From an uncultured Acidimicrobiales bacterium (GTDB lineage: Bacteria; Actinomycetota; Acidimicrobiia; Acidimicrobiales; SHLQ01), in NCBI GenBank assembly GCA_938040365.1, contig CALHXU010000012.1:1-37429 (forward strand): 37,429 nucleotides of DNA, read 5' to 3'. This document shows positions 24,560 through 32,156 of this stretch, one piece after another. Under the pieces are notes generated by a model. It saw only the letters and a program-made list of their open reading frames with translations, made no database searches and was not told the origin of the DNA. Made by a program: the position numbers and the translations under genes. Numbering within the stretch: position 1 is the first letter of the stretch; every line of letters begins with the position of its first letter.

Positions 24560-26266
24560 GTGTCAGATAGCTCGACCAACTCTCTCCCCCTCGACCGCAC
24601 CGACCTCATGAATCGGCTGTTGTCCCATATTCACTACATCTGGGGGCGCCGAGATGAGACGATCGCCGATCAGTTCATCCAGGCCATCGGTATCGGCGAC
24701 GTTCCGCCCGAACGCACCGAGCGATTCAGCGAACAAGATGTTGCGCTCATCACCTACGGCGACTCGATAACGGGCGAGGGGATGAGCCCGCTACAGGCCC
24801 TCACGTCGTTGGTGTCTCGGGACCTATCCGATGCGGTGAGCAGCGTGCACGTACTCCCCTTCAGCCCCTATAGCTCCGACCGAGGCTTCTCGGTGATCGA
24901 CTATCGGGCAGTAGACGACGCGCTCGGCACTTGGGAGGACATGGAGGCGCTTGCCACCCACGCCGATCTCATGTTTGATCTGGTGCTCAACCATTGCTCG
25001 GCTAAGTCCGAGTGGTTTCAACAGTTTCTCAGAGACGAACCGCCGGGCAACCAGTTCATCAAGACCGGCGACCCGAACTGGGACCTCACAAAGGTTGTTC
25101 GCCCGCGATCACAGCCCTTGCTGACCGCATTCGAAACAGCGGTCGGCACCCAACACGTGTGGACGACCTTTAGCGAGGACCAAGTCGATCTCGACTGGTC
25201 GAACCCAGACCTCGTGGCCGAGATGCTCTCGATCATCGACCTCTACATCCAAAAGGGTGCACGGCTGCTCCGTCTCGATGCGGTCGCCTACATCTGGAAG
25301 GTTCCGGGATCGCCAAGCATTCACCTCGCCCAGACCCATGAGATGGTCAAGATGCTGCACACGTTGCTCGATTTCCGAGCACCAGACGTTGCGATCATCA
25401 CCGAGACGAACGTTCCCGACCGCGAGAACCGGAGCTACTTCGGTAACAGCGACGAAGCCCACTTGATTTACAACTTCACCCTTCCGCCGCTTGCGATCCA
25501 CGGTGTGCTCCAAGGGCGCGCCGATCAGCTCTGTCATTGGATGGCGAACACCACCCCTCCGCCTCCTGGGACCACGCTGTTCAATTTCATTGCAAGCCAT
25601 GACGGCATTGGCGTTCGGCCGGCGGAGGGTTTCCTTTCCGATGCTGAGATTTCCGAACTCGTCGAACTCGCGCACGCTCGAGGAGGAACCCACGGGACCT
25701 ATTCTCGAGGTGGTGAGGACTTCCCCTACGAGCTGAATATTTCGTTCCCCGATCTTTTCGGGGGTCCCGACGATCCGCACATGCCGGATCGGATCGTGTT
25801 GTTGCACACGATCATGCTCGCGATCGCCGGTGTGCCCGCGATATACATCAACTCGCTTATGGCGACGACGAACAACATCGAAGAGATGGCCGCCGATGGT
25901 GTGCGACGTACGATCAATCGCGGCCGCGTCGATCTCACCGATGTTCCAGATCGAGATGGCGACACATGGCAGAGCAAGATCTATCGCGGTCTCGTCGATC
26001 GGGCCGCGCTTCGCCGTACCCACGGTGCCTTCCACCCCGAAGGAACTCAGACGCTCAGAGATCTCGACGGCGTGTTGGCGATCGAGCGAAACGCTCCGTT
26101 TGGACTCGAGCGCGGTGCAACAACGGTGACAGTGTTTTGCAACATGACAGACGAGGAGCAAACGGTGGCGCTCGGTCGGCCTGGGACGTGCCTGCTGACC
26201 CGTGTCGAGTCGACCGACGTTCTGGTCCTTGCCCCGTATGCATCGGCGTGGCAGGCGCCGGAGTAA
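24560..26266 (+). CDS. GH13_18 phosphorylase, probable glucosylglycerate phosphorylase
   Basis: 568 residues of glycoside hydrolase family 13 subfamily 18, the sucrose phosphorylase group. VLPFSPYSSDRGFSVIDY is closer to glucosylglycerate phosphorylase (E. coli YcjM type) than to sucrose phosphorylase. Catalytic residues, numbered from the GTG: nucleophile Asp240 (LRLDAVAY), acid/base Glu282 (ITETNVP) and Asp348 (ASHDGIG). Such enzymes split glucosylglycerate with phosphate to glucose-1-phosphate and glycerate. gpgS at 29969-31201 makes that substrate possible here, but sucrose or sucrose-6-phosphate remain alternatives. The ATG at 24554, two codons upstream, is a possible start; I prefer the GTG at 24560, 6 bases after a -10 box. 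Confidence 0.88.
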   Translation: MSDSSTNSLPLDRTDLMNRLLSHIHYIWGRRDETIADQFIQAIGIGDVPPERTERFSEQDVALITYGDSITGEGMSPLQALTSLVSRDLSDAVSSVHVLPFSPYSSDRGFSVIDYRAVDDALGTWEDMEALATHADLMFDLVLNHCSAKSEWFQQFLRDEPPGNQFIKTGDPNWDLTKVVRPRSQPLLTAFETAVGTQHVWTTFSEDQVDLDWSNPDLVAEMLSIIDLYIQKGARLLRLDAVAYIWKVPGSPSIHLAQTHEMVKMLHTLLDFRAPDVAIITETNVPDRENRSYFGNSDEAHLIYNFTLPPLAIHGVLQGRADQLCHWMANTTPPPPGTTLFNFIASHDGIGVRPAEGFLSDAEISELVELAHARGGTHGTYSRGGEDFPYELNISFPDLFGGPDDPHMPDRIVLLHTIMLAIAGVPAIYINSLMATTNNIEEMAADGVRRTINRGRVDLTDVPDRDGDTWQSKIYRGLVDRAALRRTHGAFHPEGTQTLRDLDGVLAIERNAPFGLERGATTVTVFCNMTDEEQTVALGRPGTCLLTRVESTDVLVLAPYASAWQAPE

Positions 26267-26290
26267 CCGTGTGGCAGGCGTTGGGGCGCG

Positions 26291-26296
26291 TAAGCT
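26291..26296 (+). promoter_or_regulatory. -10 box, leaderless GTG start of methyltransferase gene
   Basis: TAAGCT, 6 bases before the GTG at 26303, 24 bases after the stop of the GH13 gene. It would allow transcription independent of that gene. Confidence 0.5.
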
Positions 26297-26302
26297 AGCC
26301 GA

Positions 26303-27007
26303 GTGAATCAGTACGAGGTGCTGCGGTCGCTTGGGCAAAGCGTTCGAGACGCCCACGATGGAGGCCTTCGGGTTATCGACATGGGCGCCGGGGACGGACA
26401 GCCCGAGTACTCACCATTCTTTGCGAGCATTGCATCGACCTACGTTGGTGTCGACCCCGACCATGACATCGAAGACAACGAATGGGTCCATCAGCAGATC
26501 CAGATGCCAGCAGACGACTTTGCCGAGCAGCACGCCGCCGCGATCGTCGCAGGCGAAGCAGAACCGTTCGACCTCGCCACCGCGATCTATGTGTGGGAGC
26601 ACCTCGAAGACCCGACCTCGTTCTTGCGGGCCGCACACGATGTCCTGCGACCGGGTGGAACCATGCTGTGCATCACCCCAAATGGACTTCACCCCTTTGG
26701 ACTCGGCTCAAAGCTGCTCGCTAAATTCGACCTCACCGACGACGTATTGCGAAAGCTGCGACCAGACGACATCGACCACTACCACTTCCCGGTCGTCGCA
26801 ACGCAAAACACGATCTGGGGTGTCAAGGCTTGCGCTGAAGCGGCGGGCTTTCGTGATGCAGACGTCATTTTGCATGACGACCCAGGCGTGTTTGTTCACT
26901 ACCTCCCAAAGCAACTGCGACGCCTCCCGTACCTGTACAGCAAAGTGGTCGCGGCGACGAAGCTTGACGTGCTCTCGGGAACGCTGATCATCAAACTGAC
27001 CGCGTAG
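26303..27007 (+). CDS. Class I SAM-dependent methyltransferase
   Basis: 234 residues. The SAM-binding motifs are VIDMGAGDGQ (about 24-33), the acidic end of strand 2 (YVGVDPDHD), and post-motif DLATAIYVWEHLEDP followed by VLRPGGTMLCITPN. The C-terminal region (LPKQLRRLPYLYSK) is basic and aromatic. The pattern is that of small-molecule or sugar methyltransferases; the substrate is unknown. It follows the GH13 phosphorylase by 36 bases, so a methylated sugar is conceivable but only inferred. The GTG start at 26303 is leaderless. The last codons (IIKLTA and stop) are the first copy of a 23-bp tandem repeat running downstream. Confidence 0.85.
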   Translation: MNQYEVLRSLGQSVRDAHDGGLRVIDMGAGDGQPEYSPFFASIASTYVGVDPDHDIEDNEWVHQQIQMPADDFAEQHAAAIVAGEAEPFDLATAIYVWEHLEDPTSFLRAAHDVLRPGGTMLCITPNGLHPFGLGSKLLAKFDLTDDVLRKLRPDDIDHYHFPVVATQNTIWGVKACAEAAGFRDADVILHDDPGVFVHYLPKQLRRLPYLYSKVVAATKLDVLSGTLIIKLTA

Positions 27008-27078
27008 GCATCATCGAACTGACCGCTTCGACATCATCGAACTGACCTCGTCGGCATCATCAAACTGACCTCGTCGGT
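26987..27078 (+). repeat. 23-bp tandem repeat, four copies, over methyltransferase stop
   Basis: Copies at 26987-27009, 27010-27032, 27033-27055 and 27056-27078 share atcatc(a/g)aactgacc. The first copy contains the end of the methyltransferase gene and its TAG stop. As 23 is not a multiple of 3, extra or lost copies would not keep frame beyond the stop. Confidence 0.9.
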
Positions 27079-27135
27079 CAGTGCACCCCGCGCAAGTAAG
27101 TCGAACCGGCGACGTTGCTGGTGACCGTGGCCGCT

Positions 27136-27141
27136 TATGCT
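27136..27141 (+). promoter_or_regulatory. -10 box, leaderless start of NYN-LOTUS gene
   Basis: TATGCT, 6 bases before the ATG at 27148. ttgctg at 27115-27120 could be a -35, though the 15-base spacing is short. Confidence 0.5.
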
Positions 27142-27147
27142 CCTGCC

Positions 27148-28161
27148 ATGGCCCACGATGATGACGTACCCCGAATAGCAGTATTTCTTGACTACGAGAA
27201 CCTAGCGATCGGAGCGAAGGACAACCTCGGCACGCCATTCAACTTCCGACCGGTAGCCGACGCACTCGCAGAACGGGGTCGTGTCATTACTCGTAAGGCC
27301 TACGCCGACTGGTCCTATTTCGACGATGACCGACGGATGCTCACCCGCCACCAGGTCGAGCTGATCGATATCCCCCAAAAGATGGGCGGTTCTCGCAAGA
27401 ACGCCGCCGACATCAAGATGGCGATCGATGCGATCGAGTTGGCGCTCGACAAGGAGTACATCTCCACCTTTGTCATCTGCACCGGCGACAGCGATCTCAG
27501 CCCGCTCGTCCAGAAGTTGCGAGAACTCGATCGTCACGTCATCGGCGTCGGTGTTCGACAGTCGACATCGAAGTTACTCCCTCCGGCCTGTGACGAGTTC
27601 ATGTTCTACGACAGCCTTGTCTCTGACCCAGAGCCCGAACCCGCGAAGTCTTCGAGGAACAAGACTTCGTCTAAGAAGTCGGTCGAGTCCGATGCAGGCC
27701 CAACCGACTTGGCGCTGGTTACCAGCACCCTTGCCGGCTTGTCCTCGTCATCGGCGACCGTGCGCGCATCGAGCCTGAAGCGAGCGCTGCTTCGAAAGGA
27801 TCCGACGTTTTCTGAAGCAGAGCTGGGCTTTCGCAACTTCGGCGCGCTGCTCGCTCACCTCGAAAGTGACGGCAAGGTTGAGCTCACCGGCTCGGGGGAC
27901 CCCGAGGTTGCCCTCAGCAGCGCGAGCGTCGAACACGTCCATGACTTGCTCGTCGAGCTCTTGAACGCCGAGGGAACGGTGCCTTTGACGGGCGTGAAGA
28001 CGGCGCTCAAGAAGCGCGACCCCGACTTCGACGAACGAGCGCTCGGCTACCGAAACTTCGGCAGCTTCCTCACCGCGGTCGAGGCGCGTGGACTGGTAAA
28101 GATCACCGGAAAGTCAGACGGTCGGATGGTCACCCTCCCCCGAGGACGGAAGAACAAGTAG
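27148..28161 (+). CDS. NYN-domain nuclease-like protein with two OST-HTH/LOTUS domains
   Basis: 337 residues. An N-terminal NYN (PIN-like) domain (about 1-150) carries the acidic residues expected for metal-dependent RNA cutting: FLDYEN, NAADIKMAIDA and CTGDSDLSPLV. A Ser/Lys-rich linker (about 155-180) follows. Two OST-HTH/LOTUS modules (about 185-255 and 265-328) share the phrase (R/K)(D/K)P-x-F-x-E-x-x-LG(F/Y)RNFG. Bacterial NYN-LOTUS proteins are widespread and poorly studied; LOTUS domains bind RNA, notably G-rich RNA, so a role in RNA turnover is likely. It has its own leaderless promoter, and the upstream ATG-less frame from 27115 is rejected. Confidence 0.92.
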   Translation: MAHDDDVPRIAVFLDYENLAIGAKDNLGTPFNFRPVADALAERGRVITRKAYADWSYFDDDRRMLTRHQVELIDIPQKMGGSRKNAADIKMAIDAIELALDKEYISTFVICTGDSDLSPLVQKLRELDRHVIGVGVRQSTSKLLPPACDEFMFYDSLVSDPEPEPAKSSRNKTSSKKSVESDAGPTDLALVTSTLAGLSSSSATVRASSLKRALLRKDPTFSEAELGFRNFGALLAHLESDGKVELTGSGDPEVALSSASVEHVHDLLVELLNAEGTVPLTGVKTALKKRDPDFDERALGYRNFGSFLTAVEARGLVKITGKSDGRMVTLPRGRKNK

Positions 28162-28309
28162 ACAAAACCGCGCCGGTCGAACATCACGACGCCAAAACAG
28201 GCTCGGCGCTATGAGTCGAAATATTTTGCCGCTTCCATTAAGAAATGAACTAAATCTGCCGAAGCGGATCTAGTGCGGGGGCCGACCGGCCTGTGCTGAG
28301 CGGGAAAAT

Positions 28310-29899
28310 GTGAAGGTAGCGGGACGGAAGGGCTTACCCCTTGCCATGGTCAGTTCGCTGATCTTGGTACTCGGGCTTATCGGTGGTCTGGTCGCAATGG
28401 CGGCTGGCCTGCTCAATCCCGCGCCCGAACGAGCGTCGATCACCGACAGTTTGGAAAGCGTCGTTTCGGAGTCGACCGCCATTGCAGACCTGTACTTCAC
28501 AGGTCCCGAGATATCGGCTCGAGTCATTGCAGATGAGGTATCAACAACTCCAGAGTCAGCGTCCCAAGTCGACCTTCTGTCCAGCCTCACCTTGTCTCAA
28601 CCAAACGTCGAAGGTGCCTACATTGGCTACCCAGATGGGAGTTTCCTCGATGTTCGTCGGGCGGCAGACGACCGACTGCAGCTGAAGTACATCGACATCG
28701 AGGACGGAACGCGTTCGGTCACAATCGAGATCGTCGATCGAAGGGGACAGGTCCTCGAGCGCCCATCGTCTGAAGGTGACACCTTCGACCCACGAGTCCG
28801 GCCCTGGTATCTCGGAGCGAGCAGCGGAGAGCCACATTGGACCGACCCCTACGTCTTTTTCACAAGTCAGGATCCCGGAATCACCCACAGCAGGCCGGTA
28901 TTCGATGCCTCTGGAGAGCTCATTGCCGTGGTCGGCGTCGACATTGCCCTCGCCGATCTTGAGACGTTTCTCGACGCCCGCAAGCCGAGCGAGAACGGTG
29001 GCGCAGCGGTCCTGAACAACGCGGGTGAGGTCATTGCGGGCACGAGCACAGTGACGGCAAACGAAGTTGGAAGATCGACTATCGACGAGTGGATCGGGAC
29101 GACGCGTCGGGCGCCCACGAATGGCCGAGTCGAGACACCTCACAACGTCACGTTCGCACTTCGAGAAGTAAGTCCCGAAAGCGAATTTCTGTTTCTCGTC
29201 GAGTCACGTGACGAGGACTTTCTCAATGATGTTCGCACGAGTAGGCAAGGTCTGGCGACGCTCGCAACCGTCCTTGGAGCGGTGAGCATCCTTCTGCTCG
29301 CATTTGGCACGGTCGCAATCTTGCGCTACGTCAGGACCCTCAATCAGGTGGCCAGCACCGACTCGCTTACCGGTCTACAGAATAGGTCGTCGATGCACCT
29401 CGCTATTGCAGATGCACTCGCTAGCTCGGCGAACGTCGCCCTTCTCACCTTCGATCTCGACGGCTTCAAGGCAGTAAACGACCACTACGGGCATCAGTGT
29501 GGCGACGAAGCCCTCGTCCACACCGCAGAGCGCCTTCGCGAGCATGCACCCGACCACGCGACGCTCGCCAGAATGGGCGGCGACGAGTTCTGCGTGATGC
29601 TCGTCGACGACGAGAACCCAGATGGAGCAACGGTCTCTCTCGTATCGGCTATCGGCGGTCCGTTGTCCCTAGGAAAGCATCAGATCGACTTGAAGCTGAG
29701 CGCTGGGTACACCGAATCAGGCCCACGTGGACGCGACACCGACGCACTCCTTCGCGAAGCCGATATTGCGCTCTACCAGTCGAAGAAAAAGCCGGGTAGC
29801 TGGGTGACTCGCTACCACGAATCGATGACCTTCCCGTGGGCACAGCATGAACAGCCAGACCAGGCATGGGAGCACAGCAGCGCTGTTGGAGAAGGCTAG
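28310..29899 (+). CDS. Diguanylate cyclase with extracellular Cache sensor
   Basis: 529 residues. A first membrane helix (about 12-36) is followed by an outside double-Cache-like sensor (about 40-310) with the typical FDPRVRPWYLGA and ITHSRPVFDASGELIAVVGVDI segments. A second helix (about 315-342) and a cytoplasmic GGDEF domain (about 350-510) complete it. The active-site GGDEF is intact at 423-427 (RMGGDEF), so it should make cyclic-di-GMP. The inhibitory RxxD site before it is not evident. The sensor probably binds a small organic ligand such as an amino or carboxylic acid. The GTG at 28310 has agcggga upstream. It may be one input to a receptor such as the degenerate GGDEF-EAL protein. Confidence 0.92.
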   Translation: MKVAGRKGLPLAMVSSLILVLGLIGGLVAMAAGLLNPAPERASITDSLESVVSESTAIADLYFTGPEISARVIADEVSTTPESASQVDLLSSLTLSQPNVEGAYIGYPDGSFLDVRRAADDRLQLKYIDIEDGTRSVTIEIVDRRGQVLERPSSEGDTFDPRVRPWYLGASSGEPHWTDPYVFFTSQDPGITHSRPVFDASGELIAVVGVDIALADLETFLDARKPSENGGAAVLNNAGEVIAGTSTVTANEVGRSTIDEWIGTTRRAPTNGRVETPHNVTFALREVSPESEFLFLVESRDEDFLNDVRTSRQGLATLATVLGAVSILLLAFGTVAILRYVRTLNQVASTDSLTGLQNRSSMHLAIADALASSANVALLTFDLDGFKAVNDHYGHQCGDEALVHTAERLREHAPDHATLARMGGDEFCVMLVDDENPDGATVSLVSAIGGPLSLGKHQIDLKLSAGYTESGPRGRDTDALLREADIALYQSKKKPGSWVTRYHESMTFPWAQHEQPDQAWEHSSAVGEG

Positions 29900-29968
29900 C
29901 TGTACCCGGCTAACTCGACGATCTGACCAACGCGTGTCGGAGCAACGAATCGATCTGGGCGGCCGACT

Positions 29969-31201
29969 TCACGCAGAAGTATCGGTCGCATCGGCGTCGA
30001 CCGCTGCGACGAGTCGATCGAAGACGTCGGGCATCGCGCTCATTACACGGCTCCAACTTGCGATGAACGGCGTTTCCATCGGGTTGTTCAGAAACTGATC
30101 GCCGGCATCCATGATCGCGCTTGCGAAGAGCTCGACCATGGTCTCTTCCGCGTGGCGGTAGCTGGTGAAACCGTTGATAACCGAGTCGTTGTGATACCGG
30201 TCGACGTGGTCGAGCGCGGTTCGGTAATAGCTTGCCTTGATCGTCCGGAATGTTTCTGGTGTCAATATCTCGCCATCGACGGCAACCTTGCGGAAGAGTG
30301 CTTTTGCGATATCGATCGACATCTTGTGCAAGCCTGCCTCGGCGTCCTCTTCCGACACCGACTGGTGCTTGTGGTCATAGGCTCCGGCGATATCGACCTG
30401 GCAGATCCGCTGCGGTGTGTAGCGGCGGTACAACTCGGAGAGCACGCCGATCTCGAGGCCCCAATCGCTCGGGAACCGCATATTGCGGACCACGTTGGTG
30501 TGCATCGCAAATTCGCCAGCGAGCGGGTATCGAAACGACTGGAGGAACTCGAGGTACTGGTCGCTGTGGTCGAGCGTGGTGCGCAATGCCTGAAGCAGTG
30601 GCGCCACCATCAACCGAGTCACCCGACCGTTCAGCTTCTCGCCGTCGGAGCGGAAGTAATAGCCCTTTGCAAAGGCGTAACCAAAGGTTGGGTGCGCAAC
30701 CGGGTACAGAAGTCGGGCGAGCATCTCGCGCTTGTAGGTGATGACGTCTGCGTCGTGGAGCGCTACCGAGGTAGCCCGCCCAGACGCGAGGTAATAGCCC
30801 ATGCAGTACCAGACGTTGCGACCCTTACCCTCTTGGTTCGGCGCAATCCCGAGCGCATCGAACTCCTCGTCGAGTTCGCGAAGACGCGGTCCATCGTTCC
30901 AGAGCAGCCGGTAGCGTTGCCGTTCCGGGAGCTGGCTGAAGAACTCTTTTGCGTGTTCGAACTGGCTTCGGTCGGCTCGGTCGATACCGATGATGATCTC
31001 GGCGAGGTAGGGCACCTCTTTGAGTTCATCGACGATGTTTTGCAGCGCCGGGCCCGCGAGTTCGGAGTAGAGCGCGGGAATGACCAAGGCCATCGGCCGC
31101 TCTTTGGACCATTCGACGAGTTCGGCCTCGATGCTTTCCACCGACCTCGCCGAGAGCTTGTGAAGCGTCGAGATTGGCCCAAACTGGTGATAGTCGCCCA
31201 T
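29969..31201 (-). CDS. gpgS: Glucosyl-3-phosphoglycerate synthase GpgS
   Basis: 410 residues, GT-A glycosyltransferase. It joins glucose from NDP-glucose to 3-phosphoglycerate, the first step to glucosylglycerate, a compatible solute and methylglucose-polysaccharide precursor. It follows closely the archaeal/bacterial GpgS form (as in Methanococcoides and Persephonella) rather than mycobacterial Rv1208. Features: ERPMALVIPALYSEL, LLWNDGPRLREL, GKGRNVWYCMGY, the metal-binding HDADVITY (149-156, Asp150 and Asp152), FAKGYYFR and SFRYPLAGEFAMHT. No gpgP phosphatase gene is adjacent, which is unusual. It is the last gene of a four-gene minus-strand run, 28 bases after the dehydrogenase. TAGAGT 9 bases before the ATG may be an internal promoter. 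Confidence 0.92.
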   Translation of the reverse strand: MGDYHQFGPISTLHKLSARSVESIEAELVEWSKERPMALVIPALYSELAGPALQNIVDELKEVPYLAEIIIGIDRADRSQFEHAKEFFSQLPERQRYRLLWNDGPRLRELDEEFDALGIAPNQEGKGRNVWYCMGYYLASGRATSVALHDADVITYKREMLARLLYPVAHPTFGYAFAKGYYFRSDGEKLNGRVTRLMVAPLLQALRTTLDHSDQYLEFLQSFRYPLAGEFAMHTNVVRNMRFPSDWGLEIGVLSELYRRYTPQRICQVDIAGAYDHKHQSVSEEDAEAGLHKMSIDIAKALFRKVAVDGEILTPETFRTIKASYYRTALDHVDRYHNDSVINGFTSYRHAEETMVELFASAIMDAGDQFLNNPMETPFIASWSRVMSAMPDVFDRLVAAVDADATDTSA

Positions 31202-31229
31202 AGGGTCGTGACTCTAGTGCGTTACGCGA

Positions 31230-32156
31230 TCAGTATCCGGCTCGAACATCGACCATGCCAACAAGTGCATCGCCACGTAGCCATCTGCCCACGTTTTGTC
31301 GCACGCGGTCGGCAATTAAGGGCAGCCCCATCTCGGGGGTGTTCGCGACGTGGGGCGTAATGATGCAATTGGGCTCATCCCACAGCGGGTGCCCATCGGG
31401 TAGGGGTTCTGGGGTGGTGACATCGAGTGCGGCGCCAGCAATCACGCGATCGCGGAGTGCTGCGACGAGGTCGTCGTGGACGACGAGCGCGCCACGTCCA
31501 ACATTTACGAGCCAGGCATCGTTCGACATTGCCGCGAGGAAGTCGGCGTCGACCATCCCTGTCGTCTCGGGTGTGACCGCAGCTGCAAGAACGACGACAT
31601 CGGCAGAACTAAGCACCTCGAAGAGTCGATCGCTGGTCACGGTCCGGGTCGCGTGAGCGAGCGGCTCTGGGGAACGGCGCACGACGGTCGTCTCGACGTT
31701 CCATGGCTCGAGGAGGCGAAGGAGCGATTCGGCAATACCCCCAGCACCGATGATCAACATGTTCGCCCCGAGAAGATTCTTGCCCTCTTGGGCAGGCCAA
31801 CTCGTTGCACGGCTTGCCGTATGGATCGAGCGAAAGCCTGCGAGCGTCAGCGCAATGACGTGTTCGGCAACTGGCTCCGCGTAGACGCCCTTGCCGCAGG
31901 TCCAGAGGAGTGCCGGGTCGAGTTGATCTGCGAAATTCTCGATTCCCGCGTACGGAAGCTGCACCCACTCGAGGTCAGGAGCGGCCGCGACGACTCCAGG
32001 GAATGCATCGGCGGCTTTTGGGTCGGCCCAAATCAGCGCGCTCGCCTCCTCCACCGGCACCACCTCTGCTCCGGCGGCGCGTACCGATTCGCAGAGCGCC
32101 TCAAACATCGCCGGACGACTCGCTGGCGCTACTGCAATCTTTGCCCGTTCGGCCAC
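31230..32156 (-). CDS. D-isomer specific 2-hydroxyacid dehydrogenase
   Basis: 308 residues. The NAD(P)-binding loop reads LIIGAGGIAESLLRLL, and VNVGRGALVVHDDL carries the substrate-binding arginine. TPEPLPDGHPLWDEPNCIITPH supplies the family acid-base pair region, ending in the catalytic histidine. Family members reduce glyoxylate, hydroxypyruvate or other 2-keto acids. Next to gpgS, a hydroxypyruvate/glycerate role is attractive, but this is inference. The GTG start at 32156 overlaps the TAG stop of the preceding lipoprotein gene by one base (TAGTG), a sign of translational coupling. Confidence 0.9.
   Translation of the reverse strand: MAERAKIAVAPASRPAMFEALCESVRAAGAEVVPVEEASALIWADPKAADAFPGVVAAAPDLEWVQLPYAGIENFADQLDPALLWTCGKGVYAEPVAEHVIALTLAGFRSIHTASRATSWPAQEGKNLLGANMLIIGAGGIAESLLRLLEPWNVETTVVRRSPEPLAHATRTVTSDRLFEVLSSADVVVLAAAVTPETTGMVDADFLAAMSNDAWLVNVGRGALVVHDDLVAALRDRVIAGAALDVTTPEPLPDGHPLWDEPNCIITPHVANTPEMGLPLIADRVRQNVGRWLRGDALVGMVDVRAGY

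Noticed and set aside
24560-26266. Naming the GH13 gene as sucrose phosphorylase
   Set aside because: The SSDRGFSVIDY segment looks nearer to glucosylglycerate phosphorylase than to the sucrose enzyme, but this is not decisive, so no gene symbol was given.
30152-31360. 402-codon plus-strand open frame
   Set aside because: Antisense to gpgS, whose family match is strong; no recognisable features of its own.
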